Shown here piece by piece: positions 12,081 to 23,134 of a DNA stretch of 64,000 nucleotides (position 1 is the stretch's first letter; each line of letters starts with the position of its first letter). Source of the stretch: Amyelois transitella (Eukaryota > Arthropoda > Insecta > Lepidoptera > Pyralidae); NCBI RefSeq assembly GCF_032362555.1, contig NC_083508.1:4245001-4309000 (forward strand), read 5' to 3'. Under the pieces are notes generated by a model. It searched no databases, had not been told where the DNA came from, and saw only the letters and a program-made list of their open reading frames with translations. The translations under genes and the position numbers were made by a program.

Positions 12081-15000
12081 TCAGTCTAAGATTTTCTCCA
12101 ACTTTAGCTGTATTTTCTTTGGTTTCATCGACGGTATGACGTTCACCGCTACTCTGTCCCCTAGTTTGGGAGTCTGACTTGCACCTAAATTACTCCTATG
12201 TATAAGTCCGTTTTCTCCCAAGCCGCAGTCGACGAAACAGCCGAATGGAACGACGTTGCGGACAACTCCTGAAATAAAAGAAATTTTAAAATAGGCACAG
12301 AGTTATAAAATAATTTCTTTGATAAGGTACTACAAATCTCAAGTGCTGTACAGACGTTATAAGTTTGCAAGTCATCATCATTCTCTGTGGCGCAGCGGCC
12401 TCTGAGACAATGTTCGAATCACGGCGATTTATGAACATTTTTCATGTTCCATACAGTTTCCATGAAAGTAAAAAACATAGTGTGTGGCCTTTGACTTCTA
12501 CAACCTCTCTTTCTAATGTTAAATAAAAATGAAGTAAGGAAATCAAGAGTTTTTTACAAAATTAACATGTAAACAGGAACAGGAATATACATACATATAA
12601 TCACGTCTTGTTGGGTAGACAGTGCCAACAATCAAAAGACTGAAAGGCCAGGCCACATACCGCTGTAAGGCTCAATGATGGCATATTGCGTATTAATTCT
12701 ATCAATTACCTGTTAATGTCATTCCTTCTTGTAACTGATCAACAGCTTGAACAGCCATTGAATACACAGGTCTACAGAAAGATATAATATCATCCTCAAG
12801 TGACTTCTGTTTAAAAGCATTTATAATCAACTCTAGTGTGCTGATGTCCGTATTAAGATCTTTACTCATTTTTTCAATGTCGATCATTTGTATTTTAGAC
12901 TCTATAAGACTTGGGAAATGAGGTTTTGTTAATTCTTTGATGTTGACGTCTATTTTCTTCGCAAATCTGTGGAGAAAATTAAAATAAGTTAGGAACAAAT
13001 TATTATAGTAATAAATAATAATAAAAACACTTTTATGCACCATGATAACATGAATTACACAAAAATGTATATATGTTTATAGTTCATGTTGTATAAAGGC
13101 GGCCTTATCGCTACAGCAATTACTTACAGGCAACTTGTTAGTGAGGATTTCACAAACTGTGTTGGGTATGCGGTGCAGATAGGAGCAGATACAATAAACA
13201 CACACAATAAGATTAAAATTAAACATACATATACATATATAAATACATGGTTCATACACAAAACAACTGCTAGACACCGAGTACAACTAACAAATGAGAT
13301 TTAGCTGGTTTTTGAAAGTATTTAGGGTTTAGGCATTGCAAATCAAGATGGGAAGAGAGTTCCACAAGCGAACAGCTTGAAATTAGATAGTTTATAAAAG
13401 AAGTATAAAAGAATAATTTGTTTATGAAAAGTCCGCGGGCGGTCAAGTTGTAAAATGAGAGACAAACAAACATTCGCCTTAATGATATAATGTGGATCTC
13501 CTTCATCGTTATTTTTCCCACTTATAACGCGATGCGGTCGACACAGTAAGATACTTGTGTCACTTGGCATCTCATCATAAATGTATATCACAAGAAAAAG
13601 CCGACCAAGTGTGAGTTGGACTCTCTCACGAAAAGGTTCCGTACCAATATCACGTTTGTTGAAAATTAATACTAAAAGTATTTGTTGTTGTAGTAGCAAC
13701 CGAATACATAACTTGTGAAAAATATTAGCTATTACAGTTTACGAGACAGACAGCCTGGTAACAGACGGATGGACGGACGGACAGACAGTTTTTACCTTTT
13801 AGGTGCGGAACACTAAAAAGCAATGTAATTTAAGAAAATACTCACGACTTAGCTACACTATAGCTCTCTGGATGTATAATCGTCGCGTCCAGCGGTTCGC
13901 TCCCGCCTAGAACCCTGAGGAACCCGGCGCATTGCTGGAACGTGACCTTTCCGATGCCGCCCACTTTGAGAATCTCCGCCCTGGCACTAAAACCCCCGTT
14001 GTCTTGCCGATACGCTATCATTTTTTTCGCTCGGCCGTCGTTTAAACCTGATATACGCCTAAAACGTTAAATAAATTAGTTGTTAAAATCTACAATCCTA
14101 AAAAACCAAAGGCATTCCTGAAAAGTGAACTTCCCGAAACATTGAGAATTTCCACCCTGGCACTGTTGTTTGCATTTTTTTATCCATTAAGCAAATTAAA
14201 GCCAATATAGAATCAAACAGATTCTTGCGGTTTTAAAAGATTTTACCTTAACATCGCTTGTGAGGCAGTATTGATGTCAACGCCCACCAAACTGACCACT
14301 TTCTCAACAGCACAGTCCAATGCGGATTCTAACATTTTCGGTGGAATATCGTGTTGGTACAATCCAACACCCAAGTTCTTTGGATCCACCTGTGTATTGA
14401 AAAATTGAGTACTTAAATTTATACATAAAATATATAATATATGAAATATATACTTTCATGGAGTGGTAGGCCGAAACTACATCTTCCACTGAAGACTTCA
14501 CCACTCTTCACATCCAAAACTAGCTTTATGCAAGCTCATTGGTTACTCCTGACCTGACTTTCCGCCAGAATGTCCTAAATTTGATCAAGCTACGTTCGCC
14601 TAGGCCTTACCCTCCAACGTTTCCATTCACATTCTCCTTGTAAATACCTATATTTTTAAAATACCTATAATTTACTTACTTTAATTAATTCTCCTAGGGG
14701 ATCTAATACCCTTCTTGCTATAGAAAGGGCAGATATTAAGTTGGGATCCATATTTGGATGTTCCTGAAATTATAAATTTAATGTTAATTATTTGTCTAGG
14801 TCTAAAGTAAATACCTTAAAAACATTGTGTTATAGAAACAAAAGTGTACCATGAATATAGAAATAATGGTATTTTTGGGGCAGTTTTTCGGTTCACAGCA
14901 CATATCCTGGAGTCGATCCTCGGTCAGGTCGTATGGACCTCTTTCAGATCAGCCTGGGTCGTCAATGTAAATTGAGTGTCTATGTAAAGAATTGTTAAGT

Positions 15001-18000
15001 TAATATTCCATAGCACAATGTGAAACTTACTTTGGGGCTCCACCTAGCCAGTTTAATTTGTGCCGTAAATTTTGTAACTAGCTGCGCCCCGGGGCTTCGC
15101 TCCCGTGGGAGTTCCATTATAAAAATTATTTATTATGATATTCCAGGCTATACCTTCCGTTTACTTTATCAAAATCCGCCCCCCAGTGAAAAAGTAACAA
15201 ACAGACATCCACAAATCTTTGGAAACATTGTATAAATTTATAATATTTGTAGGATTTATTAATAATAGTGGTACCTTTTGAGCTTCTTTGCTAATAGAAT
15301 AAATCGAGGCGCCTTGCTCGGGGACGATGACCACAGGGACGTTACCAGATATTTCATGTTTCTTCAACCAAGATTCAGTTTCACGACAAGCAGTCCCGTT
15401 GCCGAGCCCAATCAACTCCACTCTGAAATAGTAACATCGAATAGTATTTTTGATAAAATTAAGTCAAAGAACTATGCAGGGACCCTAAGGACCGGAGAAC
15501 CCTTTACCATGTGGGATGAGGCGTTTTTTTAAGTGTATATTATGAAACATTAGTTTTGTTAGAAATAAACGTTGTGTGTCACCTGCTTCTCTTCCCGTGC
15601 TGATTGTAAAAGTCAATCAAGGGAATGGCTAATTAACCGACATTTTGTTGCGGCGCCAGTCTTAACACCTTTCAACAAATGGGTTACATTAATACCTTTT
15701 AAAAATGGGTTCTTTAATTACCTTAAAAAATGGGTTTATCTATGATGGAGCTACGATATCATAGACTAACAGATACAGAAAGAGACGCATGTACACAGAA
15801 GCTTATAGATTTTTATTCATGGTCCCGCTAACGTACCGTTGCAGGGGATTAATATAAAACAGCTCTATATTCATACATAATTTTCGTACTTATATTTTAC
15901 CAGTAGGTCTTTCAGTTGTTTTGCTGCTGGATCATTCGAGTTGTGTCTTCGTAAATCAGGAAATAATGTGCACGCATCTAATTTGTCACCATTTGGGTTT
16001 ATAATGCCTACCTGAAATTCAATATTCAACCGAGATAAGTAATTCGTATTGTTAATGGTCTTATGAGATCTCAGGTTATACTCGTAACACTCATTTGAAA
16101 CACAAACAAATTTTACAAATGTTGGTTTATAGACGACTTTTTTCCACACATCTGAAATTCTTTTTCTAAATTCGAACCTCGGTCAGGGCATGATGAGAAA
16201 CGAAATTATTCTAATAGGCCTGAACCTTGGATGTTTATCTATATAAGTCTTTACTATAAAATAGGTATCATTAAGTTAGTATCTCGTAACACAAGTTTCA
16301 AACTTACTTCGAGACATTATTTATTCAATAGTCCACTGAGGAGTGAAGCATGTTGGTAATGGTCTTCCGAGGCCTTTGGTAAAAGCTCAGTAAATCATTT
16401 GAAACAAGCATAATTTACTATATTTGGGATATTGATCATGGATTTAAACATGCATTATAAAGTCGTGCAGCTGAACATGGCCTTTCAATATTTTGACTGT
16501 TGGCTCTGTCTGCCTCGCGAGGTATATGGTATGAGGTATATGTTACATGTATATTAAATTTTTCGGTTACATATTTCCTTAATTAAAAGTGATTATGGAA
16601 TCATATTTATGAATTAAAACAAAAATGCAGCAGAAACCGAATTAAATTGTATGCACAAAAAATTACCTTACAGCCCGCTTTGAACCCTGGATCTAAGCCT
16701 GCAATAACCCTATTCTTGATAGGCTCAGTCAAAAGATACTTCTCCAGGTTGGTTGTAAAAGTCTTCACGGCTTCTTTATGGGCATTTGTCGTGAGATCAG
16801 ACCTCACTTGTCTGGACAACCATGGTTTTATAAGCCGGTTGTAGGCATCTGTTAGTCCTTTGCTTACCCAATGTCTGCTTTTCCATAGGGTTAAACAAAA
16901 TCTGTAAAATGAGATAATAACTGACCATTTACTGAAAAAATATACTATGTTTAATCTTTCTCGTTGCATTAATACATACATATATATTATCACATCTTAT
17001 AGGGTTAACAGAGCCAGCAGTCCACAAAAGTCCAGCTGTATGGCATACAAATGGAAAAGAGATTCACATGACAGGTAGTGTTGCAGCTATTGTCTAAAAG
17101 ACGAATCCCATGAGTAATGTTTATATCTATAAATGCTACCCAAGCGAAGTCAGGACGGGTTACTAGTTTATATATAAAAAATAGTATCATTGAGTGATTG
17201 AGTGCCCCATAACAAGTATCGGCTAGTCAAATTGTGTAGTTTGTTCTGTATATATTCATTTCATAATTCTCACTTGTTATGTAGTAAGTCATTGTAATCC
17301 TCATCAGTATAATGCTACTTATTCACTCACTTTTCTAGTCTATTGTAGAACCAATCAGGAACAATCACTTTTACAGATAGGATTTTTTCATCCTCCCCTC
17401 TATTGATTGCAAGTGTTTGATGAGGTTTCACAAAGTGACTGGGGCACTTCCAGTCAAAGTACAATTTGTATGTTTCCGGATCTGTTTTAGAGTCACTCTT
17501 CTTACAAGCATCAGTTTCGTTCTTCAGAGAGCTTTTTGTCCGGCTACTTTGTAAAGTAAACCTGGTTTCGTTTTTCCTGAATTGTAACATTTGTGTTTAA
17601 TTCATTAGCTTAAGATATAAATAAAATGGTAAATTAATGCCAACTGAGTTCAATTAAACAAAACAAATTATTTCATAAGGCTTTGATGTTGATAAAAATA
17701 TGATAACTCACAAGCTTCTCATATGCTCTAAAACCCTAGTATCTTTGTAAATAACATCAGCAATTATGTGTGTTATATGTGCCTCTACTTTGTCTACAGA
17801 TGACAACTGATCATCTTGAGAACACAGTGATTGCAGGTTTATGTACACTCCATTAAGTGCTTGTAAGGCGTGAGACTCTAAGCCCAGATTGCGAGCTCTT
17901 TCAGCAAGTGATACTGAATGTGACTTTAGTGGAGAATACTGAAATAAAAAAGGAATATACTGCACATAATCTTAAATTATGAGTTTCAGTTTGTATATCT

Positions 18001-18847
18001 CTCAATAAAAGTTAATCATTTTTGATAAATGATAAAGCAAAAGTGTAAGAAAAGCTGCAAAAAAGAACAACATTGTAAACAGACACAATACACAATTATA
18101 AATTAAGAAAGGTGAACCACATAGGATCATTGTTATATATTTAGCACCCTGAATATGTAGCTTCATCATTCAAGCAGTGAAGCTCTGTTAAAACTCATAG
18201 ATACCTAATAAACCTAATACCCTTTGAGTAGATATTTATACTTACAATCAAGTCCAATTCTGATAAACTACGAGCATTTATGACACTCTTTTCAATATCT
18301 GCAGTCAACTTTTTTGATTTCCTCAATGTCTCCAAAACAGATTTAACTTTTTTCTTTAACTGCAAAACATTGTGATAACTTTCATATAGTTCTCGAAGCC
18401 TGAAAATAAAACATATTAAAAAATAATATTATTTTAACAAAAATAATTCACTATGGTACATTCTAAAAACTCTATGAATATATTATACCTGTCCGGCATC
18501 AAATTTTCCACAGCTGTTTTCCTATATCTTGCAATAAAAGGCAATGTACATCCTTCAGTTAAAAGAGCTATAAAGTTGCAAGCTAATGCTTGTGGTATTT
18601 TCTCAATTTCAGCCAGTACTTCTGCATCAGGTAATCCAATGCCTGCATCATTATTCTGAGTATTGCTTGTTGAACATTGATAAAATTCAACATCAGGATC
18701 CAAGACCTCTTGCTTTTTTTTTGTAGTTCGTTTAATCTTACCTGTTTCTCCAACTCTTGATACTTTACGTTTTTTCTCTTCTGAAGATTCTGCATTAGTG
18801 GCATTTGTTTTTCGTTTTCTCGTATTCAAAGGTTCCGAGTCCTCCAT
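12081..18847 (-). CDS. SRBD1: SRBD1, Tex-like S1 RNA-binding protein (12 exons, 791 aa)
   Basis: Exons in transcript order: 18489-18847, 18246-18399, 17712-17938, 17331-17576, 16667-16901, 15890-16011, 15275-15422, 14680-14763, 14247-14389, 13846-14058, 12710-12966, 12081-12268. The sum is 2376 nt, with an ATG start, TGA stop and closing phases. The N-terminal ~60 residues are Lys/Arg-rich and look like a nuclear localisation tail. A Tex-type N-terminal motif follows (PFIARYRKTAVENLMPD). The YqgF/RNase H-like region carries GLDPGFKAGCK (about residues 397-407) and ELIGLGNGTACRET. The Tex signature GVGLYQHDIP and helix-hairpin-helix-like KVGGIGKVTFQQCAGFLR come next, then a C-terminal S1 domain (GVVRNVVPFGCFVDCGLGENG). 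The family binds nucleic acid; the exact cellular role is poorly defined. Two donors are weak (GTACGA after 15890, GTACCA after 15275). Vertebrate SRBD1 is longer, near 1000 aa. Confidence 0.88.
12384..12535 (+). repeat. tRNA-derived SINE in an SRBD1 intron
   Basis: The head 'tctgtggcgcagcggcctct' matches an RNA polymerase III A box, and 'gttcgaatcac' downstream matches a B box, in the order found in tRNA-derived SINEs. The copy then continues into 'gtgtggcctttgacttctac' and an A-rich end. It is not a functional tRNA gene, as the arms do not fold. Confidence 0.6.
12588..12690 (+). repeat. Family A repeat, 5' fragment
   Basis: Fragment resembling the first third of family A: 'catacatataatcacgtctt', 'gggtagacagtgccaacaat', 'aaaagactgaaaggcca'. 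It lies in the last SRBD1 intron. Confidence 0.55.
14460..14645 (-). repeat. LINE 3'-end fragment in an SRBD1 intron
   Basis: On the minus strand this resembles the LINE 3' end better preserved at 61500-61830: a 'gtaggccgaaactacatctt' region, then 'gcctaggccttaccctccaac' and 'ttcacattctccttgtaaata'. It is heavily decayed and has no open frame. Confidence 0.45.
15075..15210 (-). repeat. SINE-like repeat tail, reverse orientation, in an SRBD1 intron
   Basis: It starts with 'tagctgcgccccggggcttcgctcccgtggg' on the plus strand, the reverse of the GC-rich tail common to this repeat group, then runs into 'ccttccgtttactttatcaaaatccg'. Same group as 3660-3797. Confidence 0.5.
16145..16320 (+). repeat. 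tRNA-derived SINE (family B) copy
   Basis: It shares 'ttcgaacctcggtcagggcatgatg' and the downstream tail 'gttagtatctcgtaacacaag' with the better copy on the minus strand at 41950-42165. The tail is also at 52835-52915. Confidence 0.55.
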
Positions 18848-19140
18848 AGTAAATATGTGTATTATTTTAATGCAAGTTTCACTGAATTCTTACTTTTCCC
18901 TGTTATTCAATCTCTAGATTCGGTACACTAAGTGGTGATCTTAAAATATAGACAATAGGCCTGTAGACAGTAATTAAGAACCAAGGATTAACTGTTATTA
19001 GGTGATACATTATGTAATGTAAGTTCATAAAATTAACTCTGTTTCTAATATTTCCATAGGATTAATATTATTTTCAATAAAATAATTCTTCAATAATCAG
19101 CAATCAGCCATGTTGATTGAAACACCAATCAGAGCGCATT
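18848..19140. promoter_or_regulatory. Flank between SRBD1 start codon and the transposon left repeat
   Basis: AT-rich 293-bp stretch that must contain the SRBD1 promoter and 5' UTR, plus possibly the true outer end of the transposon. No coding sequence was seen. The transposon boundary is uncertain, so promoter and element may overlap here. Confidence 0.35.
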
Positions 19141-19299
19141 ACGTCACGCCTCAGTCAACAACCGCCAAAGTTCGCGAAGTTCTATACGTTCTCTTGCTGT
19201 TTTCGTACATTTTATTAGAATCTGTTGTTTTTGTTCATTTAAATTAATTAATCGTAGTTATTTTGTGATTTAAAATAGTAGCTGCAGTAATAATACACC

Positions 19300-20882
19300 A
19301 TGGAACCAGGTTTCATCAAAGCAAATAGCTCCAATTTGCCCAGAGTTGATTTGTTAATGTTGGGAGATTTTCTCGCTTCAAATAAAGACTTTTGTTCCTC
19401 TGAATTCCGAAATGTGAAAGCTTCCTTGTAAGTACATTATTTTTATCTTTAATTCTAGGTATAATTTAGTTTAACTTACGCAAGTCTCATTATCTAACAT
19501 TGTCAGATTGTCATATGTTAATTTTGAGGTTAGCTTCTTATATACATATTACAAATAACGTTCTCTTACTGTTTTTACAACTTAGAAATATGTGTCGCCT
19601 TAATCTGCAAGCATTTACTGTATTAAATATGAAACTATATCACATCTACGCAAATAAATTGAACGTATTTATTCTTTGTTTACTTATTATTATACTAATA
19701 TTTTTTATTTATTTCAGGTCTTCACGGCCATCATATGGGGATGATGCAATCAGTTATGTTCAAGTACAGAATGACAGAAATATTTGCACTGTGAAATGTA
19801 AAATTTGCCCAGAACACAAAGTTCATGCTAAGCTGTATTCAGTTACATTGATTGTTGATAAGGATGAAGAAAAAGTTATATCAGTGCAATGCCATGATTG
19901 TGTAGCTGCTCAAGGAGGCTGCAAACATGCCATTGCTTTACTTATGTGGGTTCATCGTAGGAGTGAGGAGCCATCATGTACAGAAGTGCAGTGTTATTGG
20001 AAAAAATCCAAACTATCCAGAGTAGGCACAGCTATCAAGTATATTACAGTAAAGAACTTGGCTAATAGTAATGGTAGTTCCATCATACCATCAAATTCCA
20101 CAGTTTTACAAATTTTTTTAGAAGAAAGCCAAAAGAAAAATCTTGAAAGATGTGAGCTGTTGAAGTTTCAAGCAGGTTATACTTGTGATGAGCTACTTAG
20201 TGTTTCCATGCATCACCTTGTACTACAGTTTAAGGAAAAATGTTGCAACACACTTTTACAACAAATTAATATAAATAACAATATCCTAATTGAAATTGAA
20301 AAGAAGACCAGAGATCAGCATGCAAATAGCCTTTGGTATGAATTAAGATATGGCCGGATTACAGCCTCTAGGGCTTATGATGTCAGCCATTGCCAGACAA
20401 GTGACGGAGCCCTAATTTCTCTTATTATGGGGGGAAAAATCCCAGACACGGCTGCCATGAAGCGAGGGAGAGACTTGGAAAATAAAGTGCGAGATTCAGT
20501 GAGCAGAAAACTTAAGAAAATAATAAACAGTTGTGGACTCTTCATATCCCAAACCTATCCAATGTTAGCTGGTTCGCCAGATGGTGTATGTGAAGACTGT
20601 ATTGTTGAAATTAAGTGTCCCATGACCGAACAAACCTTTGTCAAGTATATAAAAAACGGACAACCAACAAAAAAATGCTACATGCAGATACAAGTGCAAA
20701 TGTATTTGACAGGACTTAAAAAGTGTTATTTTTGTGTAGCGGATCCTAACTTTTCAACAAATTCTAATGTTGAAATTGTATGTGTTACATTCAACGAAGA
20801 CTTTATATTAGAAAATATTAAAAGTTTAGTTACATTTTGGGAAACCTATGTGTATCCTTTATTGTACAGAAGTATTGAATAA
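19300..20882 (+). CDS. Transposon-encoded SWIM-like zinc finger / YqaJ exonuclease (2 exons, 430 aa)
   Basis: Exons 19300-19427 and 19718-20882 join as TT|G in frame (1293 nt). A zinc-binding motif resembling SWIM is at residues 101-113 (C-x2-C-x6-C-x-H). The C-terminal half is a YqaJ/lambda-exonuclease fold with PD-(D/E)xK residues in place: RGRDLE (Glu296), SPDG (Asp331), VEIKC (Glu340, Lys342), followed by the QIQVQMYLTGL helix (366-376). It therefore looks catalytically competent. In ISL2EU elements this protein accompanies the transposase and its role in transposition is unclear. The downstream part of intron 1 is also open, giving an alternative unspliced N-terminus from about 19500, but the spliced form gives a better start (ATG at 19300). 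AATAAA overlaps the stop region at 20883-20888. Confidence 0.85.
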
Positions 20883-20928
20883 TAAATAAAATTACTGAAA
20901 TTTCTTGTTATTATTTATTTATTCTCAA

Positions 20929-23051
20929 TTATTTTATGAGCGAATCTTGTAAGTTAATTAAACCGCAAGCTATAGTTATTACATCATCAAGTACTTTCAC
21001 TAAGCCTAAATTAAGACAAGCATGAGGTTTTAACATACTGTACTCCCGTAAACGTCTGATGACCCGCTCAATATGAATCCGAAGGCTTGCAATTTGCTTA
21101 GTTTCCTTAGCTTCAGCCTTAGAAAATTTAGTACCAGACTGAACACTTGGTGGTCTAACTAATACCATCCCCCTCTGGCGTAAGTAGACTTCCACATGTT
21201 TGAACCCCCGGTCAGCCATGACACACATACCCTGTTGTAAACACTTTACAAAGTCACAGGTTTCAACCAGGCATGTATCTGTTATACGTCCTCCATAACC
21301 AGGGGAAATAAAATTGACCAGGCCATTGGGAGTACAAGAAACAAGATATTTTATAGTGTTAGCCTTTTTATAATCAGACCATGTCAAAGCTTGATTCACT
21401 GCCTTCGATGGCTTTTGTATCTCAATCTCTAAACAGTCTATTATACAGCTTACTTTATGAAATCGGTGCCTGAAGGCCATAGGTAAATTCTTTTTAATTA
21501 ATTCAATATCTAATGTAACAATGAATGGGCGAATCACACTAGCTAATATCGGTATATTTTTAGAGAATATTCTGCTAGCATAAGTAGCATCCATGGCAAA
21601 CTCATCAGCAAGTTCACGGAATGAATTATTCAATCTAATTTTTTTTAGACACAGTAAAATATGATTAATTGGGATACTTGTTTGTTTTTCAATAATATTT
21701 AGTAAGTGGTAACAATTTTTCGGAATTCCAATGTAAAAACGTGGATTGTTCATGATTTTCTTCAATGTAGATTCCAAAATTTTTATAGTTTCCTGTTTTT
21801 TGTCTTCTTCTAAAAGTTCACTGCAATCAGAAGCCGATTCCATTTCAAAAGATTTTGTTGATGGCGATGAACCTGGATGAGCAACAGAGGGTGTATAAGA
21901 AGTATCACTATCAGACCGTTCTTCTTTTTTAAATATTCTTCTCATTACATTTACATTGTGGCTAGATGGATTATTTTTAGCAAAGTGTTTGATTTTAAAT
22001 GGAGATGTAGCAGCAGAAATCAGGTGTGGCTTCAGCGGAGATGTCATCTTTGTAACTGATTGGCATTGTGTTTGCAAAGCTTTACTTCTGAATGGTCTTG
22101 TTAAGTGCACTTGAATAGATTTATTTATCATTTTTGGTTTTTCTGTGATTTGTTCCAGCTCTTCCAAATTATGTTGACCTGTAAACAATTAATGAAATGA
22201 TTTAATAATGCTATAAGAGATTGTAATAAATTTTATGTAATTTTGAATTAATTTAAAACCATTTCCTTAGCATGATAGCCAAGTTGTGGCACATGTTTTA
22301 ATGTAATAAACCTTACTTATTGTTATGTTATAGTATTTTATTGAAGCAATAAACTTAATAAATATCATGAAAATAAAAGTTAAGAATCATCCAAATAAAT
22401 TAGGTATAAAGGTAATATGTATGTTATTGTTATCCTAGTCATAATAACATAAAGTAGGTACCTATTAAATAAGACAAACTACATAACCAGATGATGGGTA
22501 GGTACATACCTGAACTTCCAGTTTCAATTTCATCAACATGTTCTGCAACATTATTGCTTTTTTGTTTTTTGAGTATATAGGGTCGTTCTTCTGTATTCGA
22601 TCGCTTCCTACTAGGTTGACATTCGAATTTACTGGGCATACAACCAGGTTTCATCCTAACTTGCGAAACATAACCCATTATTCTATATTGCATATAATTT
22701 TCCATGTCATTTGGCATCTGGAAGGAAAATAAATTGCCTTTTAAAATTGACAACAAGAGCGTCTTGTACGATTGAAATAAACAATTTCCTTCTCTTATTT
22801 GATACATTAGGATATAGGTAACTATTTATGCATGTATCTAATGATTAATTTATACTTACGTCAAAGTGGTCCTCACAGAAATAAATTGAAGATTTGGTGA
22901 CTACTTTGGTTGGGTCTCGACGTGCAAGCCGGAGCCACATATATCTCAGTTTTTTCTTGTTTGGTACATACACAAACAATTTATCCGGTGTGGATTTTGA
23001 TGTGTTTTTGCACAAAGGAACTGCACACCACTTATAAACTTTATCATTCAT
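20929..23051 (-). CDS. THAP-DDE transposase of the ISL2EU-type element (3 exons, 549 aa)
   Basis: Exons 22860-23051, 22510-22717 and 20929-22178 join in frame (1650 nt with stop). Residues 1-100 form a THAP DNA-binding domain: C9 and C14, then C59 and H62 (the C2CH set), with the GCMPSKF segment from exon 2 at the place of the usual AVPxxF end. A basic, Ser-rich linker follows. The catalytic DDE_4-type domain spans about 280-540, with candidate triad Asp381 (CIIDCLEIE), Asp456 (VMADRGFKH) and Glu504 (RIHIERVIRRL). A helix-turn-helix-like segment (NNSFRELADEFAMDATYASRIF) precedes it. It would bind element ends and catalyse cut-and-paste transposition. No frameshift or stop is seen. Splicing is what unites the THAP and DDE parts; unspliced, they look like three separate small ORFs. 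Confidence 0.88.
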
Positions 23052-23134
23052 ATTTGAATCACAAAACAGATATTTTTTCTCAGATCACTATAGTTCGTAC
23101 GCTCAGCTGTTGCTTGCTAACTGAGGCGTGACGT

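Larger units (their letters stand above)
19141..23134. mobile_element. ISL2EU/IS4EU-type DNA transposon with nuclease and THAP-DDE transposase genes
   Basis: Two convergent genes, a YqaJ-type nuclease (19300-20882, plus) and a THAP-DDE transposase (20929-23051, minus), are bracketed by a perfect 15-bp inverted repeat: ACGTCACGCCTCAGT at 19141-19155 and its reverse complement at 23120-23134. Match continues imperfectly inward for another ~10 bp. A transposase paired with a YqaJ nuclease is the known coding arrangement of ISL2EU/IS4EU elements, which are relatives of PIF/Harbinger. Both frames are open and keep their catalytic residues, so the copy may be recent or still autonomous. I could not fix the outermost ends or a target duplication; the element may extend some tens of bases beyond the repeats. 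Confidence 0.8.

Noticed and set aside
12384-12460. tRNA gene
   Set aside because: Only the A- and B-box-like parts are tRNA-like. The acceptor and anticodon arms do not pair and a SINE body follows.
13270-13699. Two overlapping minus-strand open frames (83 and 118 codons)
   Set aside because: They lie inside the SRBD1 intron 12967-13845, show no domain, and resemble degraded repeat sequence.
19500-19717. N-terminal extension of the YqaJ protein through intron 1
   Set aside because: The stretch is hydrophobic and AT-rich, with a good acceptor at 19717/19718. Splicing to the ATG exon at 19300 gives a cleaner, phase-matched protein.
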